A stretch of DNA of 64,000 bases from Agromyces aurantiacus (GTDB lineage Bacteria; Actinomycetota; Actinomycetes; Actinomycetales; Microbacteriaceae), in contig NZ_JAFBBW010000001.1 of the NCBI RefSeq assembly GCF_016907355.1, forward strand, positions 3,534,001 through 3,598,000, written 5' to 3'. How positions within the stretch are numbered: position 1 is the stretch's first letter; every line of letters begins with the position of its first letter. A program made the translations under genes and the position numbers. This document shows positions 1 through 8,920 of the stretch, piece by piece. The notes under the pieces are model-generated. The model did no database searches and had not been told where the DNA came from. It saw only the letters and a program-made list of their open reading frames with translations.

Positions 1-1280
1 CCGTTCATGATCGAGTCCATCTCGGCAGCGGCGTCGGCCGTGGCCTGCTCGACCGTCTTCTGCCCGGAGAGGATCGCCTGGATGGCGGTGTTGGTGGTCT
101 TCTTCGCCTGCACCGCGCCGTACTTCGGGGTCACCGGCACCGACGCGCCGCCCTCGACGAGCTGCGTGGCGAACGGGGCGACGAGCGGGTCGTCGCTCGA
201 CATGGTGTCCTCGAGGAGCGAGGCCTGGCCGGGGAAGTAGCCCGACTGCTCGCCCCACTGCTCGGCGAACTCGCCGGTGGTCATGAGCTTGACGAACTCC
301 CACGCGAGGTCGGTGTTCTCGGCGGTGTTGAAGACCGAGAGGTGCGAGCCGCCGAGCACCGACGGGGCGATGCCGCCGTCCTTGCCGGGGATCGGCGTGG
401 CGGCGAACTTGCCCTCCATGTCGGGGTTCTTCTCGATGACCGCGGCGGGTGTCCACGACCCCATGAGCGCCATCGCGACGTCGCCCTGGGCGAAGTTGTC
501 GAGGACCTCGGTCTCCTTCCACGTGGTGGCCCCGGCCGACGAGAAGCCGTGCTCGGTGGCCAGGCCGGTGTAGAAGCCGATGCCCTCCTGCGCCTCGGGG
601 CTGTCGAGGCCGGACACCCACTCGTCGCCGTCCTGCTCCGCGACCTCTCCGCCGGCGCCCCAGACCCACGGGTAGACGGGGAACTCGGCGTCGCCGGGCA
701 CGGCGAACGCGATCATCTCGGGCTTGGCGGCCTTGATCGCCTCGCCCGCGGCGACGATGTCGTCCCAGCTCTCGGGCGCGTCGAGGCCGAGCTCCTCGAA
801 GACGTCGGCGCGGTAGACCAGCGAGCGCACGCCGGCGTACCACGGCATGCCGTAGAGCTCGCCGTCGTAGGTGCCCGACTCCACGAGCCCCTCGACGAGG
901 TCGCCGCGGAGGTCCTCGCCGTCGACGTACTCGTCGATCGGCGCGAGCGCGCCGGCGTCGGCGAACTCGGCGGTCCAGGTCGTGCCCGTCTCGGCGACGT
1001 CCGGCGTGGTGCCGCCGGCGATCGACGTGACGAACCGGTCGTGCGCGTCGGCCCACTGCACGAACTCGACGTTCAGCTCCGCGCCGGTCTCCTCGGTGAA
1101 GGCCTCGGAGACCGCGTCGAAGAACTCCTCCGAGCTCGGGTTGGTACCCTGCATGATCCACACGTCGAGGGTCTGCCCCTCGGCATCGGTGCCGCCGCCG
1201 GCCTCGCCGGGGGCGCACGCGCTCAGTGCCAGCGCGGCGGTCAGGCCGAGCGCGGCGATGGGTAGGGCTCGCTGCTTCAT
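1..1280 (-). CDS. ABC transporter substrate-binding lipoprotein, family 1 (sugar), C-terminus cut by window edge
   Basis: Reads from an ATG at 1280 down past the window edge; 426 codons are visible, close to the usual 420-430 residues for the family, so only a few residues are missing. Residues 1-22 form a lipoprotein signal with lipobox LSAC and the lipidated Cys at 22. The mature part reads as an extracellular solute-binding protein family 1 (WIMQGTNPSSEEFFD, then TPDVAETGTTW, DAGALAPIDEYV, MPWYAGVRSLVYRAD, GGSHLSVFN). A GAGGAG ribosome site lies at 1291-1296. It would capture a sugar outside the membrane and pass it to ABC permeases, presumably encoded just beyond the left edge. The divergent sugar-kinase gene suggests an amino sugar or hexose, but the substrate cannot be read from sequence. 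Confidence 0.93.
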   Translation of the reverse strand, partial: MKQRALPIAALGLTAALALSACAPGEAGGGTDAEGQTLDVWIMQGTNPSSEEFFDAVSEAFTEETGAELNVEFVQWADAHDRFVTSIAGGTTPDVAETGTTWTAEFADAGALAPIDEYVDGEDLRGDLVEGLVESGTYDGELYGMPWYAGVRSLVYRADVFEELGLDAPESWDDIVAAGEAIKAAKPEMIAFAVPGDAEFPVYPWVWGAGGEVAEQDGDEWVSGLDSPEAQEGIGFYTGLATEHGFSSAGATTWKETEVLDNFAQGDVAMALMGSWTPAAVIEKNPDMEGKFAATPIPGKDGGIAPSVLGGSHLSVFNTAENTDLAWEFVKLMTTGEFAEQWGEQSGYFPGQASLLEDTMSSDDPLVAPFATQLVEGGASVPVTPKYGAVQAKKTTNTAIQAILSGQKTVEQATADAAAEMDSIMN

Positions 1281-1340
1281 GTGATGTCGACTCCTCGTTG
1301 AATGCATCGTCGGTGGGCTTCCACCGCGCGGACTGGAAGT

Positions 1341-1369
1341 AGTATTCAGGAATGGTCGTCGCTCTGCAA
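1341..1369 (-). promoter_or_regulatory. Possible sigma-70-type promoter for the binding-protein gene
   Basis: On the minus strand TTGCAG (1364-1369) and AATACT (1341-1346) are separated by 17 bp and lie about 60 bp before the binding-protein ATG, in the most A/T-rich stretch of the divergent spacer. Both hexamers are imperfect, so this is only a candidate. Confidence 0.3.
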
Positions 1370-1422
1370 GTTTTTTCCACAGTAGCCCGGGCCGGCCCTC
1401 GAAACGCCGAGGCGGCCGGCCG

Positions 1423-2388
1423 GTGACCCGGCTGCTCGGCATCGACCTGGGCGGCACGGGCGCGCGCGTCGCCATCCTCCGCGCCGACGGATCGGCGCCA
1501 GCCGAGGTGCTCCAGGCAGACGGCGTCCGCGTCGGCCCCGGCGGGTCGAACGCGGCATCCGTCGCCCTCGATCTCGTGCGGCGCGCGCTCACGGACTCCG
1601 CCGACGACGCGACACCGCCCGCCGGCATCGGCATCGGCGCCTCGGGGCTCGCGTCGCTCGTCACCGACCACGACGGGCTCCTCGCCCGGGTCGCGCACGC
1701 CACGGGGTGCCCCCGCGTGGCCGTCGCCGCCGACGCCGTGACCGCGCACCTCGGCGCGCTCGGCGGGGCGCCCGGCGCCGTGCTCGCCGTCGGCACCGGC
1801 GCGATCGCCCTCGGCACGGACTTCGTCGACCGGTGGGTGCGCGTCGGCGGCTGGGGACACCTCTACGACGACCGCGGATCGGGCGCGTGGATCGGGATCC
1901 GCGGCCTCGAGGCCGGTATCCGGGCCTTCGACCGCATCGATCCGGCGGGCGAGGCGCTCCGCGCGGCGGCCGTCGGGCGATTCGGCCCAGAGCCGACCTG
2001 GACGGCCCTCCTCACGCGCGAGGACCGCGCGGGCGCGCTCGCCGGCTTCGCCCGCGACGTCGCCGGGCTCGCCGACGCCGGCGACGCCGAGGCGGGCCGG
2101 ATCGTGCGCGAGGCGGGGCGGCTCGCGGGCGAGACGCTCGCCGCCGCGCTGCAGCCGGGCGTGCCCCGGGTCGCGGCCGCGACCGGCGGGCTGCTCGCCG
2201 CACCCGGCGGGTACCGCGCCGCGCTCGAGGACGAGTTCGCGCGGCTCGCCCCGGATGCCGACCTGCGCGCGCCGGCCGGCGCCCCGCTCGACGGCGCGAT
2301 CCGCCTCGCCGCGCTCGCGGCCGCGGGCGCCGCGCCGACGACGCGCGCGCCCTTCCTGTGGACCACCCCGGCCGCCGCGGGGGCCTGA
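1423..2388 (+). CDS. BadF/BadG/BcrA/BcrD-family ATPase, N-acetylglucosamine-kinase-like
   Basis: A 321-residue cytoplasmic protein of the ASKHA sugar-kinase fold. The N-terminal phosphate loop GIDLGGTGARVAIL (residues 5-18), the second phosphate motif AVGTGAIALGTD and the downstream GWGHLYDDRGSGAWIG are hallmarks of the BadF/NagK group that phosphorylates N-acetylglucosamine or related amino sugars with ATP. The GTG at 1423 is used because the conserved Gly-rich loop starts only five residues later; the ribosome site is weak (GAGG near 1409). It diverges from a sugar-binding lipoprotein gene, so it probably phosphorylates the imported sugar. The exact substrate is inferred only. Confidence 0.85.
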   Translation: MTRLLGIDLGGTGARVAILRADGSAPAEVLQADGVRVGPGGSNAASVALDLVRRALTDSADDATPPAGIGIGASGLASLVTDHDGLLARVAHATGCPRVAVAADAVTAHLGALGGAPGAVLAVGTGAIALGTDFVDRWVRVGGWGHLYDDRGSGAWIGIRGLEAGIRAFDRIDPAGEALRAAAVGRFGPEPTWTALLTREDRAGALAGFARDVAGLADAGDAEAGRIVREAGRLAGETLAAALQPGVPRVAAATGGLLAAPGGYRAALEDEFARLAPDADLRAPAGAPLDGAIRLAALAAAGAAPTTRAPFLWTTPAAAGA

Positions 2389-2428
2389 CCGCGGTGCGGA
2401 TGCCGTCGCCGTGCGCCATCATCGACGC

Positions 2429-2956
2429 ATGACCGAGTCCGTCGCACCGAGCCTCGAACCCGACCCCGCGCACGCGGGCCTGCGGTTCCGGCGTCCCGCG
2501 GTCCACGACCACGCTCGGGTGCTCGCGGTGATCCCGGGCTGGTGGAACCTGCCCGGGACGGCCGACCTCGGCCGGCTGCTGCCGCGGCTGTTCTTCCAGC
2601 ACTTCGCCGACACCTCGACGATCGTCGAGGACGAAGACGGGCTCGCGGGCTTCCTCATCGGGTTCCGCTCGGCGTCGCAGCCCGGCGTGGCCTACATCCA
2701 CTTCGTCGGCGTGCGACCCGACCTGCGCACGTCGGGCCTCGCGCGCACGCTCTACGAGCGGTTCTTCGACGCGATGCGGGCGAGCGGATGCCGCCGCGTC
2801 GACGCGATCACCGGCCCCCGCAACGTCGGCTCGCAGCGGTTCCACCGCGCGATGGGGTTCGAGGCGACCGGCGACACCGAGATCGAGGGCGTGCCGTCGT
2901 GGCGCGACTACGACGGGCCCGGTGAGCACCGCGTGGCCTTCACGCGCCGGCTGTAG
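2429..2956 (+). CDS. GNAT-family N-acetyltransferase
   Basis: A 175-residue GNAT protein. The acetyl-CoA binding motif A is visible around residues 91-110 (VGVRPDLRTSGLARTLYERF), followed by the motif B helix and GPRNVGSQRFHRAMGFEATG, which is the usual beta6/alpha4 region. The open frame extends further upstream, but the ATG at 2429 is chosen because the GNAT fold starts with LRFRRPAVHDHARVLAV about 18 residues later and the upstream stretch lies over the kinase gene in another frame. It follows the kinase by 40 bp and may be co-transcribed. The acceptor substrate is unknown. Confidence 0.85.
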   Translation: MTESVAPSLEPDPAHAGLRFRRPAVHDHARVLAVIPGWWNLPGTADLGRLLPRLFFQHFADTSTIVEDEDGLAGFLIGFRSASQPGVAYIHFVGVRPDLRTSGLARTLYERFFDAMRASGCRRVDAITGPRNVGSQRFHRAMGFEATGDTEIEGVPSWRDYDGPGEHRVAFTRRL

Positions 2957-3059
2957 CGGCACCCCGCGACATCCGCCCGGCCCGCTCCTTCGAGGATCCT
3001 GTGAGGATGCACGCGTTCCCGGTCTCGGGATGCAGGAAACCTGCTTCATGTGTTTCCAT

Positions 3060-3190
3060 GGACGTGGAGGGGAGTAGTCCCCGCAGGATGCGTCGTCATT
3101 CCGGGTCCGCCATCGGGCCCCGGCGCATCCGGGCCGCACGACCCGGCGTTCGCCGGCCGCGCGACGCTCGGACGAGACCTCCGGTTGCCA
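3060..3190 (+). promoter_or_regulatory. yybP-ykoY-type (manganese) riboswitch leader of terC
   Basis: The conserved element GGGGAGTAG stands at 3069-3077, the CGTCGTCATTCC block at 3091-3102 and the 3' conserved strand GACGAGACCTCCGG at 3171-3184. GGAGG (3066-3070) can pair with CCTCC (3178-3182) to close the basal helix, and a GC-rich variable hairpin lies between. This is the known yybP-ykoY pattern, an Mn2+-sensing RNA often found in front of mntP and terC/alx genes, and terC starts 23 bp after the element. Because the ribosome site GGAGGAGA (3202-3209) follows closely, control could be translational; that part is inference. Confidence 0.85.
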
Positions 3191-3212
3191 CACCTGACAA
3201 CTGGAGGAGACC

Positions 3213-4235
3213 GTGGACGTCCCCCTGTACGCCTGGTTCGCCGTGCTCGCGGCCATCGTCGCGATGCTCGCGATCGACCTGTTCGCCCACCGTCGCGCCC
3301 ACGTGATCGGCGTGCGCGAGGCGCTCGGCTGGTCGATCGTCTGGGTGCTCACGGGCATCACGTTCGGCATCGTCGTCTGGAACGCCTGGGGCGCCGAGTT
3401 CGGCCAGCAGTACTTCGCCGGCTACCTGATCGAGAAGTCGCTGGCGGTCGACAACGTGTTCGTGTGGGCGATCGTCTTCGCCTCGTTCGCGGTGCCGCGC
3501 GAGTACCAGCACCGCGTGCTGTTCCTCGGCGTGCTCGGCGCGCTCGTGCTGCGCGGGATCTTCATCGCCGCGGGCGCCGCGCTCATCGAGAACTTCTCGT
3601 GGATCCTGTACGTGTTCGCGGCGTTCCTCATCATCACCGGCATCCGGATGCTGCTGACGCGCGACGAGCACGTACACCCCGAGCGGTCGCGCACGCTGCG
3701 GCTCTTCCGCCGCTTCGTGCCGATGACCGACGCGTACCACGGGCAGAAGTTCCTGATCCGCCGCGCGGGCGTCGTGGTCGCGACGCCGCTGCTCGCGGTG
3801 CTCGTGCTCGTCGAGGTGACCGACGTCATCTTCGCCGTCGACTCGATCCCCGCGATCTTCGCCGTCACGAGCGAGCCGTTCCTCGTGTTCACGGCGAACG
3901 CGTTCGCGATCCTCGGACTGCGGGCGATGTACTTCCTGCTCGCCGACCTCGTGCACCGGTTCCGCTACCTCAAGCTCGGGCTCTCGCTCGTGCTCGTGTG
4001 GGTGGGCGTCAAGATGGCGCTGCTCGACGTGTTCTACATCCCGACCCCGGTCTCGCTGGCGGTCGTCGCCGCGATCATCACGGTGTCGATCGTGGCGTCG
4101 CTCATCGCGACGCGCGGCCAGGGGCGCCACGAGGTCGAGGCGACGCCCGCCGGCGCGTTCCGCATCGCGACCGACGAGGAGCTCGCCGAGGCGGAACCGC
4201 TCTTCCGTCGCTCGCGGCAGCTGACGCGCACCTGA
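3213..4235 (+). CDS. terC: TerC/Alx-family integral membrane protein
   Basis: A 340-residue polytopic membrane protein of the TerC family. The two diagnostic acidic membrane motifs are present: EKSLAVDNVFVW (about residues 74-85) and VEVTDVIFAVDSIPA (about 199-213), with about eight hydrophobic segments and a cytoplasmic loop carrying TDAYHGQKF. Family members export Mn2+ or help load Mn2+ onto secreted enzymes. The GTG start at 3213 sits four bases after the ribosome site GGAGGAGA. The yybP-ykoY riboswitch directly upstream argues for induction by manganese. Length matches full-size actinobacterial members. Confidence 0.95.
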   Translation: MDVPLYAWFAVLAAIVAMLAIDLFAHRRAHVIGVREALGWSIVWVLTGITFGIVVWNAWGAEFGQQYFAGYLIEKSLAVDNVFVWAIVFASFAVPREYQHRVLFLGVLGALVLRGIFIAAGAALIENFSWILYVFAAFLIITGIRMLLTRDEHVHPERSRTLRLFRRFVPMTDAYHGQKFLIRRAGVVVATPLLAVLVLVEVTDVIFAVDSIPAIFAVTSEPFLVFTANAFAILGLRAMYFLLADLVHRFRYLKLGLSLVLVWVGVKMALLDVFYIPTPVSLAVVAAIITVSIVASLIATRGQGRHEVEATPAGAFRIATDEELAEAEPLFRRSRQLTRT

Positions 4236-4270
4236 GGCGGCGCCATCCGCTCGCGCTGACGATCGAGACG

Positions 4271-4303
4271 TCGCGGATGGCGCGTCGCATGCGCCATCCG
4301 CGA
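4271..4303 (+). terminator. Hairpin terminator after terC
   Basis: Perfect 13-bp stem TCGCGGATGGCGC / GCGCCATCCGCGA with a 7-nt loop, starting 36 bp after the terC stop. No U-tract follows, as is common for actinobacterial terminators. Confidence 0.6.
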
Positions 4304-4481
4304 CCGCTCGACCCGACGTCGCGGCGCGGTCACGGAGCGCGCGCGGAGGCGCCCGTGCGCCGCATCTACCAGAGCGGTTCTCGGGTGGCAAGGCCTCGCG
4401 CGGCATCCGGCGCCCCGCCTACCGTGGACCTCGACGGCGTATCCACGAGGTGCGACGAATCGGATCGGAAGGGGGCCCCGC

Positions 4482-4655
4482 ATGGGCAACGACGACAAGA
4501 TCCAGCACAAGGCCGAGGAGCTCGGCGGCAAGGCCAAGGAGGCACTCGGGGACGCGACGGACAACGAGCGTCTCGAGGCCGAGGGCCGCGGCGAGCAGAC
4601 CGAGGCCAACCTCAAGCAGGCCGGCGACAAGCTGAAGGACGCCTTCAACTCGTAA
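4482..4655 (+). CDS. csbD: CsbD-family small stress protein
   Basis: A 57-residue hydrophilic, helical protein. It starts MGNDDKIQHKAEELGGKAKE and continues with the GDATDNERLEAEGRGEQT and NLKQAGDKLKDAF blocks that define the CsbD fold (a four-helix stress protein of unknown mechanism, often under general stress control). A GGAAGGGGG ribosome site lies at 4467-4475. It is monocistronic, standing between two terminator-like hairpins. I see no clear alternative-sigma promoter. Confidence 0.92.
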   Translation: MGNDDKIQHKAEELGGKAKEALGDATDNERLEAEGRGEQTEANLKQAGDKLKDAFNS

Positions 4656-4724
4656 GCCGGTTCGAAGCGGATGGGGCGCGTACCGCGGGGGTGCGCGCCC
4701 CATCGTCATACCGGGGGGAATCAG

Positions 4725-4762
4725 GCGGAGGGCGGCGGAGGCCGCCCTCCGCTTTCTTTTCC
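4725..4762 (+). terminator. Rho-independent terminator after csbD
   Basis: Perfect 12-bp stem GCGGAGGGCGGC / GCCGCCCTCCGC with a GGAG loop, followed by TTTCTTTTCC. This is a strong intrinsic terminator and the clearest one in the window. Confidence 0.92.
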
Positions 4763-4912
4763 GCTCTGAGCGATATCAGCCGACCGGCGGATGTCGGTGG
4801 CCGCTGCTTGGATGCAGACTTGACGGACGCGACCGCCGGGCATCCTGGGCGACCGCGTCGGCGCGGGCCTCCCGCGCTCCATCCACCCAACCCCGTACGC
4901 CGTGGAGATCCC

Positions 4913-6646
4913 ATGCTCGGCCGATTGCTCATCCGTTACCTCACGCCCTACCGGTGGCTCATCGCCGGCGTCCTCGCCTTCCAGTTCATCTCGGTGCTGG
5001 CGACGCTGTACCTGCCGAGCCTGAACGCCGACATCATCGACGACGGCGTCGCCAAGGGCGACACCGCCTACATCTGGTCCACGGGCACGTTCATGCTCGC
5101 GATCTCGCTCGGCCAGATCGTGGCCGCGATCATCGCGACCTACTTCGCGGCGAAGGCCGCGATGCGCGTGGGCCGCGACATCCGCAACGACGTGTTCGAC
5201 AAGGTCAGCGCGTTCTCGGAGCGCGAGGTCTCGCACTTCGGCCCGGGCTCGCTGATCACCCGCAACACCAACGACGTGCAGCAGGTGCAGATGCTCGCGA
5301 TGGCCGGCGCGACCATGCTCGTGAGCGCGCCGCTCATGGCGGTCGGCGGCATCATCATGGCGCTGCAGCAGGATGTCGGCCTGAGCTGGCTGATCTGGGC
5401 CGCCGTGCTGACGATCCTCGTCGTCGCGGGCATCGTGATCAGCCGCATGGTGCCGCTGTTCCGCAGCTACCAGGCGCGGCTCGACGCCGTGAACCGGGTG
5501 CTGCGCGAGCAGCTCACGGGCATCCGCGTGGTGCGCGCGTTCGTGCGCGAGCCCATCGAGGAGCGGCGCTTCGAGAGCGCCAACCACGACATCATGGATG
5601 TCGGACGTCGGGTGGGCACGCTCTTCATCACCCTGTTCCCGCTCTTCATGCTGGTGCTCAACGTCACCATCGTCGGCGTCATCTGGTTCGGAGCGATCGA
5701 GGTCGATGCGGGCGACGTGCAGGTCGGCACCCTCTTCGCCTTCATCCAGTACGTCGGCATCATCCTCGGCGGCGTGCTCATGGCCGCCTTCACGACGATC
5801 ATGATCCCCCGCGCGGCGGTGTCGGCCGAGCGCATCGGCGACGTGCTCGACACCGAGACGACGCTCCCGCGCCCCGAGCAGCCGATCACCGCCTTCCCCG
5901 CGCCGGGCACGGTCGAGTTCCGGGATGTCGCGTTCGCATACCCCGGGGCCGAGCACGCGGTGCTCGAGGGCGTCTCGTTCCGCGCCGACCCCGGCGAGAC
6001 CGTCGCGATCGTCGGCTCGACCGGTTCGGGCAAGACGACGCTCGTCTCGCTGCTCCCGCGCCTCTTCGACGTGACCGGCGGCGCTGTGCTCGTCAACGGC
6101 GTCGACGTGCGCGAGGCCGACCTCGAGCGGTTGTGGACGACCATCGGGCTGGTGCCGCAGCGTCCCTTCCTCTTCGCCGGCACGGTCGCGTCCAACCTGC
6201 GGTTCGGGCGCGAGGAGGCGACCGACGCCGAGCTCTGGCACGCACTCGAGATCGCGCAGGGCCGCGACTTCGTCGCCGAGATGGAGGGCGGCCTCGACGC
6301 GCGCATCGCGCAGGGCGGCACCAACGTGTCGGGCGGCCAGCGGCAGCGGCTCGCGATCGCCCGCGCGATCGTGCACCGGCCCGACATCCTCGTCTTCGAC
6401 GACTCGTTCTCGGCGCTCGACCTGACCACCGACGCGCGGCTCAGGCAGGCGCTGTGGCGCGAACTGCCCGAGGTGACCAAGGTCGTCGTCGCCCAGCGCG
6501 TGTCGACCATCACCGACGCCGACCGCATCGTCGTGCTCGACGACGGCCGCGTCGTGGGCATCGGCCGGCACGACGAGCTCGTCGAGACGTGCCAGACCTA
6601 CCGCGAGATCGTCGAATCCCAGCTCGGAGTGGAGGCCCAGGCATGA
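4913..6646 (+). CDS. ABC exporter half-transporter (subunit with degenerate ATP site)
   Basis: A 577-residue type IV ABC exporter: six-helix membrane domain (about residues 15-305) followed by an ATPase domain. Walker A is GSTGSGKTT (about 367-375), the signature VSGGQRQRL (about 471-479), and the Walker B region ILVFDDSFSALD carries Asp where the catalytic Glu is expected. Its partner gene overlaps by four bases (ATGA), and this pairing of one degenerate and one canonical site is typical of heterodimeric exporters such as TM287/288, BmrCD and LmrCD. The start ATG at 4913 has GGAG at 4903-4906 and opens directly into the first helix. Substrate is probably a drug or lipid, not determinable here. 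Confidence 0.95.
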   Translation: MLGRLLIRYLTPYRWLIAGVLAFQFISVLATLYLPSLNADIIDDGVAKGDTAYIWSTGTFMLAISLGQIVAAIIATYFAAKAAMRVGRDIRNDVFDKVSAFSEREVSHFGPGSLITRNTNDVQQVQMLAMAGATMLVSAPLMAVGGIIMALQQDVGLSWLIWAAVLTILVVAGIVISRMVPLFRSYQARLDAVNRVLREQLTGIRVVRAFVREPIEERRFESANHDIMDVGRRVGTLFITLFPLFMLVLNVTIVGVIWFGAIEVDAGDVQVGTLFAFIQYVGIILGGVLMAAFTTIMIPRAAVSAERIGDVLDTETTLPRPEQPITAFPAPGTVEFRDVAFAYPGAEHAVLEGVSFRADPGETVAIVGSTGSGKTTLVSLLPRLFDVTGGAVLVNGVDVREADLERLWTTIGLVPQRPFLFAGTVASNLRFGREEATDAELWHALEIAQGRDFVAEMEGGLDARIAQGGTNVSGGQRQRLAIARAIVHRPDILVFDDSFSALDLTTDARLRQALWRELPEVTKVVVAQRVSTITDADRIVVLDDGRVVGIGRHDELVETCQTYREIVESQLGVEAQA

Positions 6647-8784
6647 GCGCCGAGTCCAAGACCCCTCGCGGCCGTCGCGCCGCACGCATGCCCGAGGCCG
6701 CACCCGGCGTGACGCCCGCGGCCGAGCTCACGCTCGAGGAGATCGAGGAGCAGCAGCTCGCCGAACAGGCCCGGGTCACCTCGGGCGACTGGAACGCGGT
6801 CGCGCCCGGCAAGGCGCAGGACTTCGGGCGGAGCTTCCGCCGCATGCTCGGGCTCCTCGCCCCGTGGAAGTGGTCGTTCGCGTTCGTCTCGCTGCTCGGC
6901 GCGATCGGCGTCGTGCTCACGGTCATCGCGCCGAAGGTGCTCGGCGAGGCGACGAATGTCATCTTCGAGGGCTTCATCTCGCTCCAGCTGCCCGCGGGCG
7001 TCACGCAGGAGCAGGTCGTGGAGCAGCTCCGCGCCGCCGGCCAGGACGACCTGGCGAACATCGTGGGTGCCGCCACCCTGACCCCGGGCGAGGGCATCGA
7101 CTTCGTCCGGCTCAGCCAGCTCGTGATCATCGTGCTGCTGCTGTACGTGGTCGCGTCGGTGCTGTCGTGGATCCAGGGCTACGTGATCAACGTCATCATG
7201 GTGCGCGCGATGTACGGCCTGCGCGAGCAGGTCGAGGCGAAGATCCACCGGCTGCCGCTCAGCTACTTCGACCGCACCCAGCGCGGCGAGCTGATCTCGC
7301 GGGTCACGAACGACATCGACAACATCACGCAGACGATGCAGCAGTCGCTCTCGAGCGCGCTGACGAGCATCCTCACCGTGATCGGCGTGCTCGTGATGAT
7401 GTTCTCGATCTCGTGGCAGCTCTCGCTCGTGGCGCTCGTCGCGCTGCCCATCATGGGCGTGATCTTCGGCGTCATCGGCCCGAAGTCGCAGGCCGCGTTC
7501 GGCGTGCAGTGGAAGAAGGTCGGCCGGCTCAACGCGCGGGTCGAGGAGTCGTTCTCGGGCCACGCGCTCGTGAAGGTCTTCGGCCGTGAGCAGGACTCGA
7601 GCGCGAAGTTCCGCGCCGAGAACGAGGAGCTGTACGAAGCGGCGTTCAAGGCCCAGTTCCTGTCGGGCATGATCATGCCCGGCATGATGTTCGTGGGGAA
7701 CCTCACCTACGTCGGCATCGCGGTGCTCGGCGGCCTCATGGTGGCCGGCGGCCAGCTCCGGCTCGGCGACGTGCAGGCGTTCATCCAGTACTCGCAGCAG
7801 TTCACGCAGCCGCTCTCGCAGCTCGGCGGCATGGCGGCGGTCGTGCAGTCGGGCACCGCGTCGGCCGAGCGGGTCTTCGAGCTGCTCGACTCCGACGAGC
7901 AGGAGGCCGACGCGGCCGACGCGCCCGCGTCGGTCGAGGGCCGCGGGGTCATCGAGTTCGACCACGTGTCGTTCTCGTACACGCCCGACCGTCCGCTCAT
8001 CCGCGACCTGTCCTTCCGCGTCGAACCAGGGCAGACCGTGGCGATCGTCGGACCGACCGGCGCCGGCAAGACGACGCTCGTGAACCTCATCATGCGGTTC
8101 TACGAGCTCGACGGCGGACGCATCCTCATCGACGGCCAGGACATCGCCGAGCTCACGCGGCACGACGTGCGCGCGCGCACGGGCATGGTGCTCCAGGACC
8201 CGTGGCTGTTCGGCGGCACCATCCGCGAGAACATCCGCTACGGGCGCGAGTCGGCGACCGACGACGAGATCACGGCCGCCGCGAGGGCGACGTACGTCGA
8301 CCGGTTCGTGCACTCGCTCCCCGAGGGCTACGAGACCGTGCTCGACGAGGACGCGTCGAACGTCTCCGCCGGCGAGAAGCAGCTCATCACGATCGCGCGC
8401 GCGTTCGTGGCCCAGCCGAGCGTGCTGATCCTCGACGAGGCGACCTCGTCGGTCGACACGCGCACCGAGCTGCTGCTGCAGCACGCCATGAACGCGCTGC
8501 GCCAGGGCCGCACGTCGTTCGTGATCGCGCACCGGCTCTCGACGATCCGCGACGCCGACCTCATCCTCGTCATGGAGCACGGCGACATCGTCGAGCAGGG
8601 CACGCACGACGAGCTCATCGCCGCGAAGGGCGCGTACTGGCGCCTGTACAACTCGCAGTTCGAGCAGGCCGCCTACGACTTCGACACCGAGTTCCCCGGC
8701 GCCGACGCCGGGGTCGGCGGTCCGGTCACCGGCAGCGTCGCGGCGGCGGCGGCGAGCGAGGCGACGGACCCGCTCGTGAACTGA
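6643..8784 (+). CDS. ABC exporter half-transporter (catalytically canonical subunit)
   Basis: A 713-residue partner of the preceding gene, starting within its stop codon (ATGA). A charged 70-residue N-terminal extension precedes the membrane domain (about residues 75-440); an inserted extracytoplasmic stretch after the first helix (residues about 105-150) makes it longer than its partner. ATPase motifs: GPTGAGKTT (about 469-477), signature variant VSAGEKQLI (about 573), and a complete Walker B with the catalytic Glu (VLILDEATSSVD, about 596-607), H-loop in IAHRLST. It should supply the productive ATP site of a heterodimeric exporter in the cytoplasmic membrane. Confidence 0.95.
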   Translation: MSAESKTPRGRRAARMPEAAPGVTPAAELTLEEIEEQQLAEQARVTSGDWNAVAPGKAQDFGRSFRRMLGLLAPWKWSFAFVSLLGAIGVVLTVIAPKVLGEATNVIFEGFISLQLPAGVTQEQVVEQLRAAGQDDLANIVGAATLTPGEGIDFVRLSQLVIIVLLLYVVASVLSWIQGYVINVIMVRAMYGLREQVEAKIHRLPLSYFDRTQRGELISRVTNDIDNITQTMQQSLSSALTSILTVIGVLVMMFSISWQLSLVALVALPIMGVIFGVIGPKSQAAFGVQWKKVGRLNARVEESFSGHALVKVFGREQDSSAKFRAENEELYEAAFKAQFLSGMIMPGMMFVGNLTYVGIAVLGGLMVAGGQLRLGDVQAFIQYSQQFTQPLSQLGGMAAVVQSGTASAERVFELLDSDEQEADAADAPASVEGRGVIEFDHVSFSYTPDRPLIRDLSFRVEPGQTVAIVGPTGAGKTTLVNLIMRFYELDGGRILIDGQDIAELTRHDVRARTGMVLQDPWLFGGTIRENIRYGRESATDDEITAAARATYVDRFVHSLPEGYETVLDEDASNVSAGEKQLITIARAFVAQPSVLILDEATSSVDTRTELLLQHAMNALRQGRTSFVIAHRLSTIRDADLILVMEHGDIVEQGTHDELIAAKGAYWRLYNSQFEQAAYDFDTEFPGADAGVGGPVTGSVAAAAASEATDPLVN

Positions 8785-8795
8785 GCCCGACCTCC

Positions 8796-8841
8796 GAACG
8801 ACGACGAGCGGACGCCGCGCGGCATCCGCTCGTCGTCGTTC
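8796..8841 (+). terminator. Hairpin terminator after the ABC exporter operon
   Basis: Perfect 17-bp stem (8796-8812 with 8825-8841; arm begins GAACGACGACGAGC) and a 12-nt loop, 11 bp after the stop codon. No U-tract. Confidence 0.65.
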
Positions 8842-8920
8842 AGCGGCGTTGCGACCGCGGGTTCGCCCGGGTCGCGGGCGGGTCGGCCGGCCGTCGGCCG
8901 CAGGGTAGCCTCGAAGGGAC

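Noticed and set aside
3050..6646. A single 1198-codon frame joining the terC leader, csbD and the ABC exporter
   Set aside because: The first part is a wrong-frame read over terC and a terminator; the exporter begins at its own ATG at 4913.
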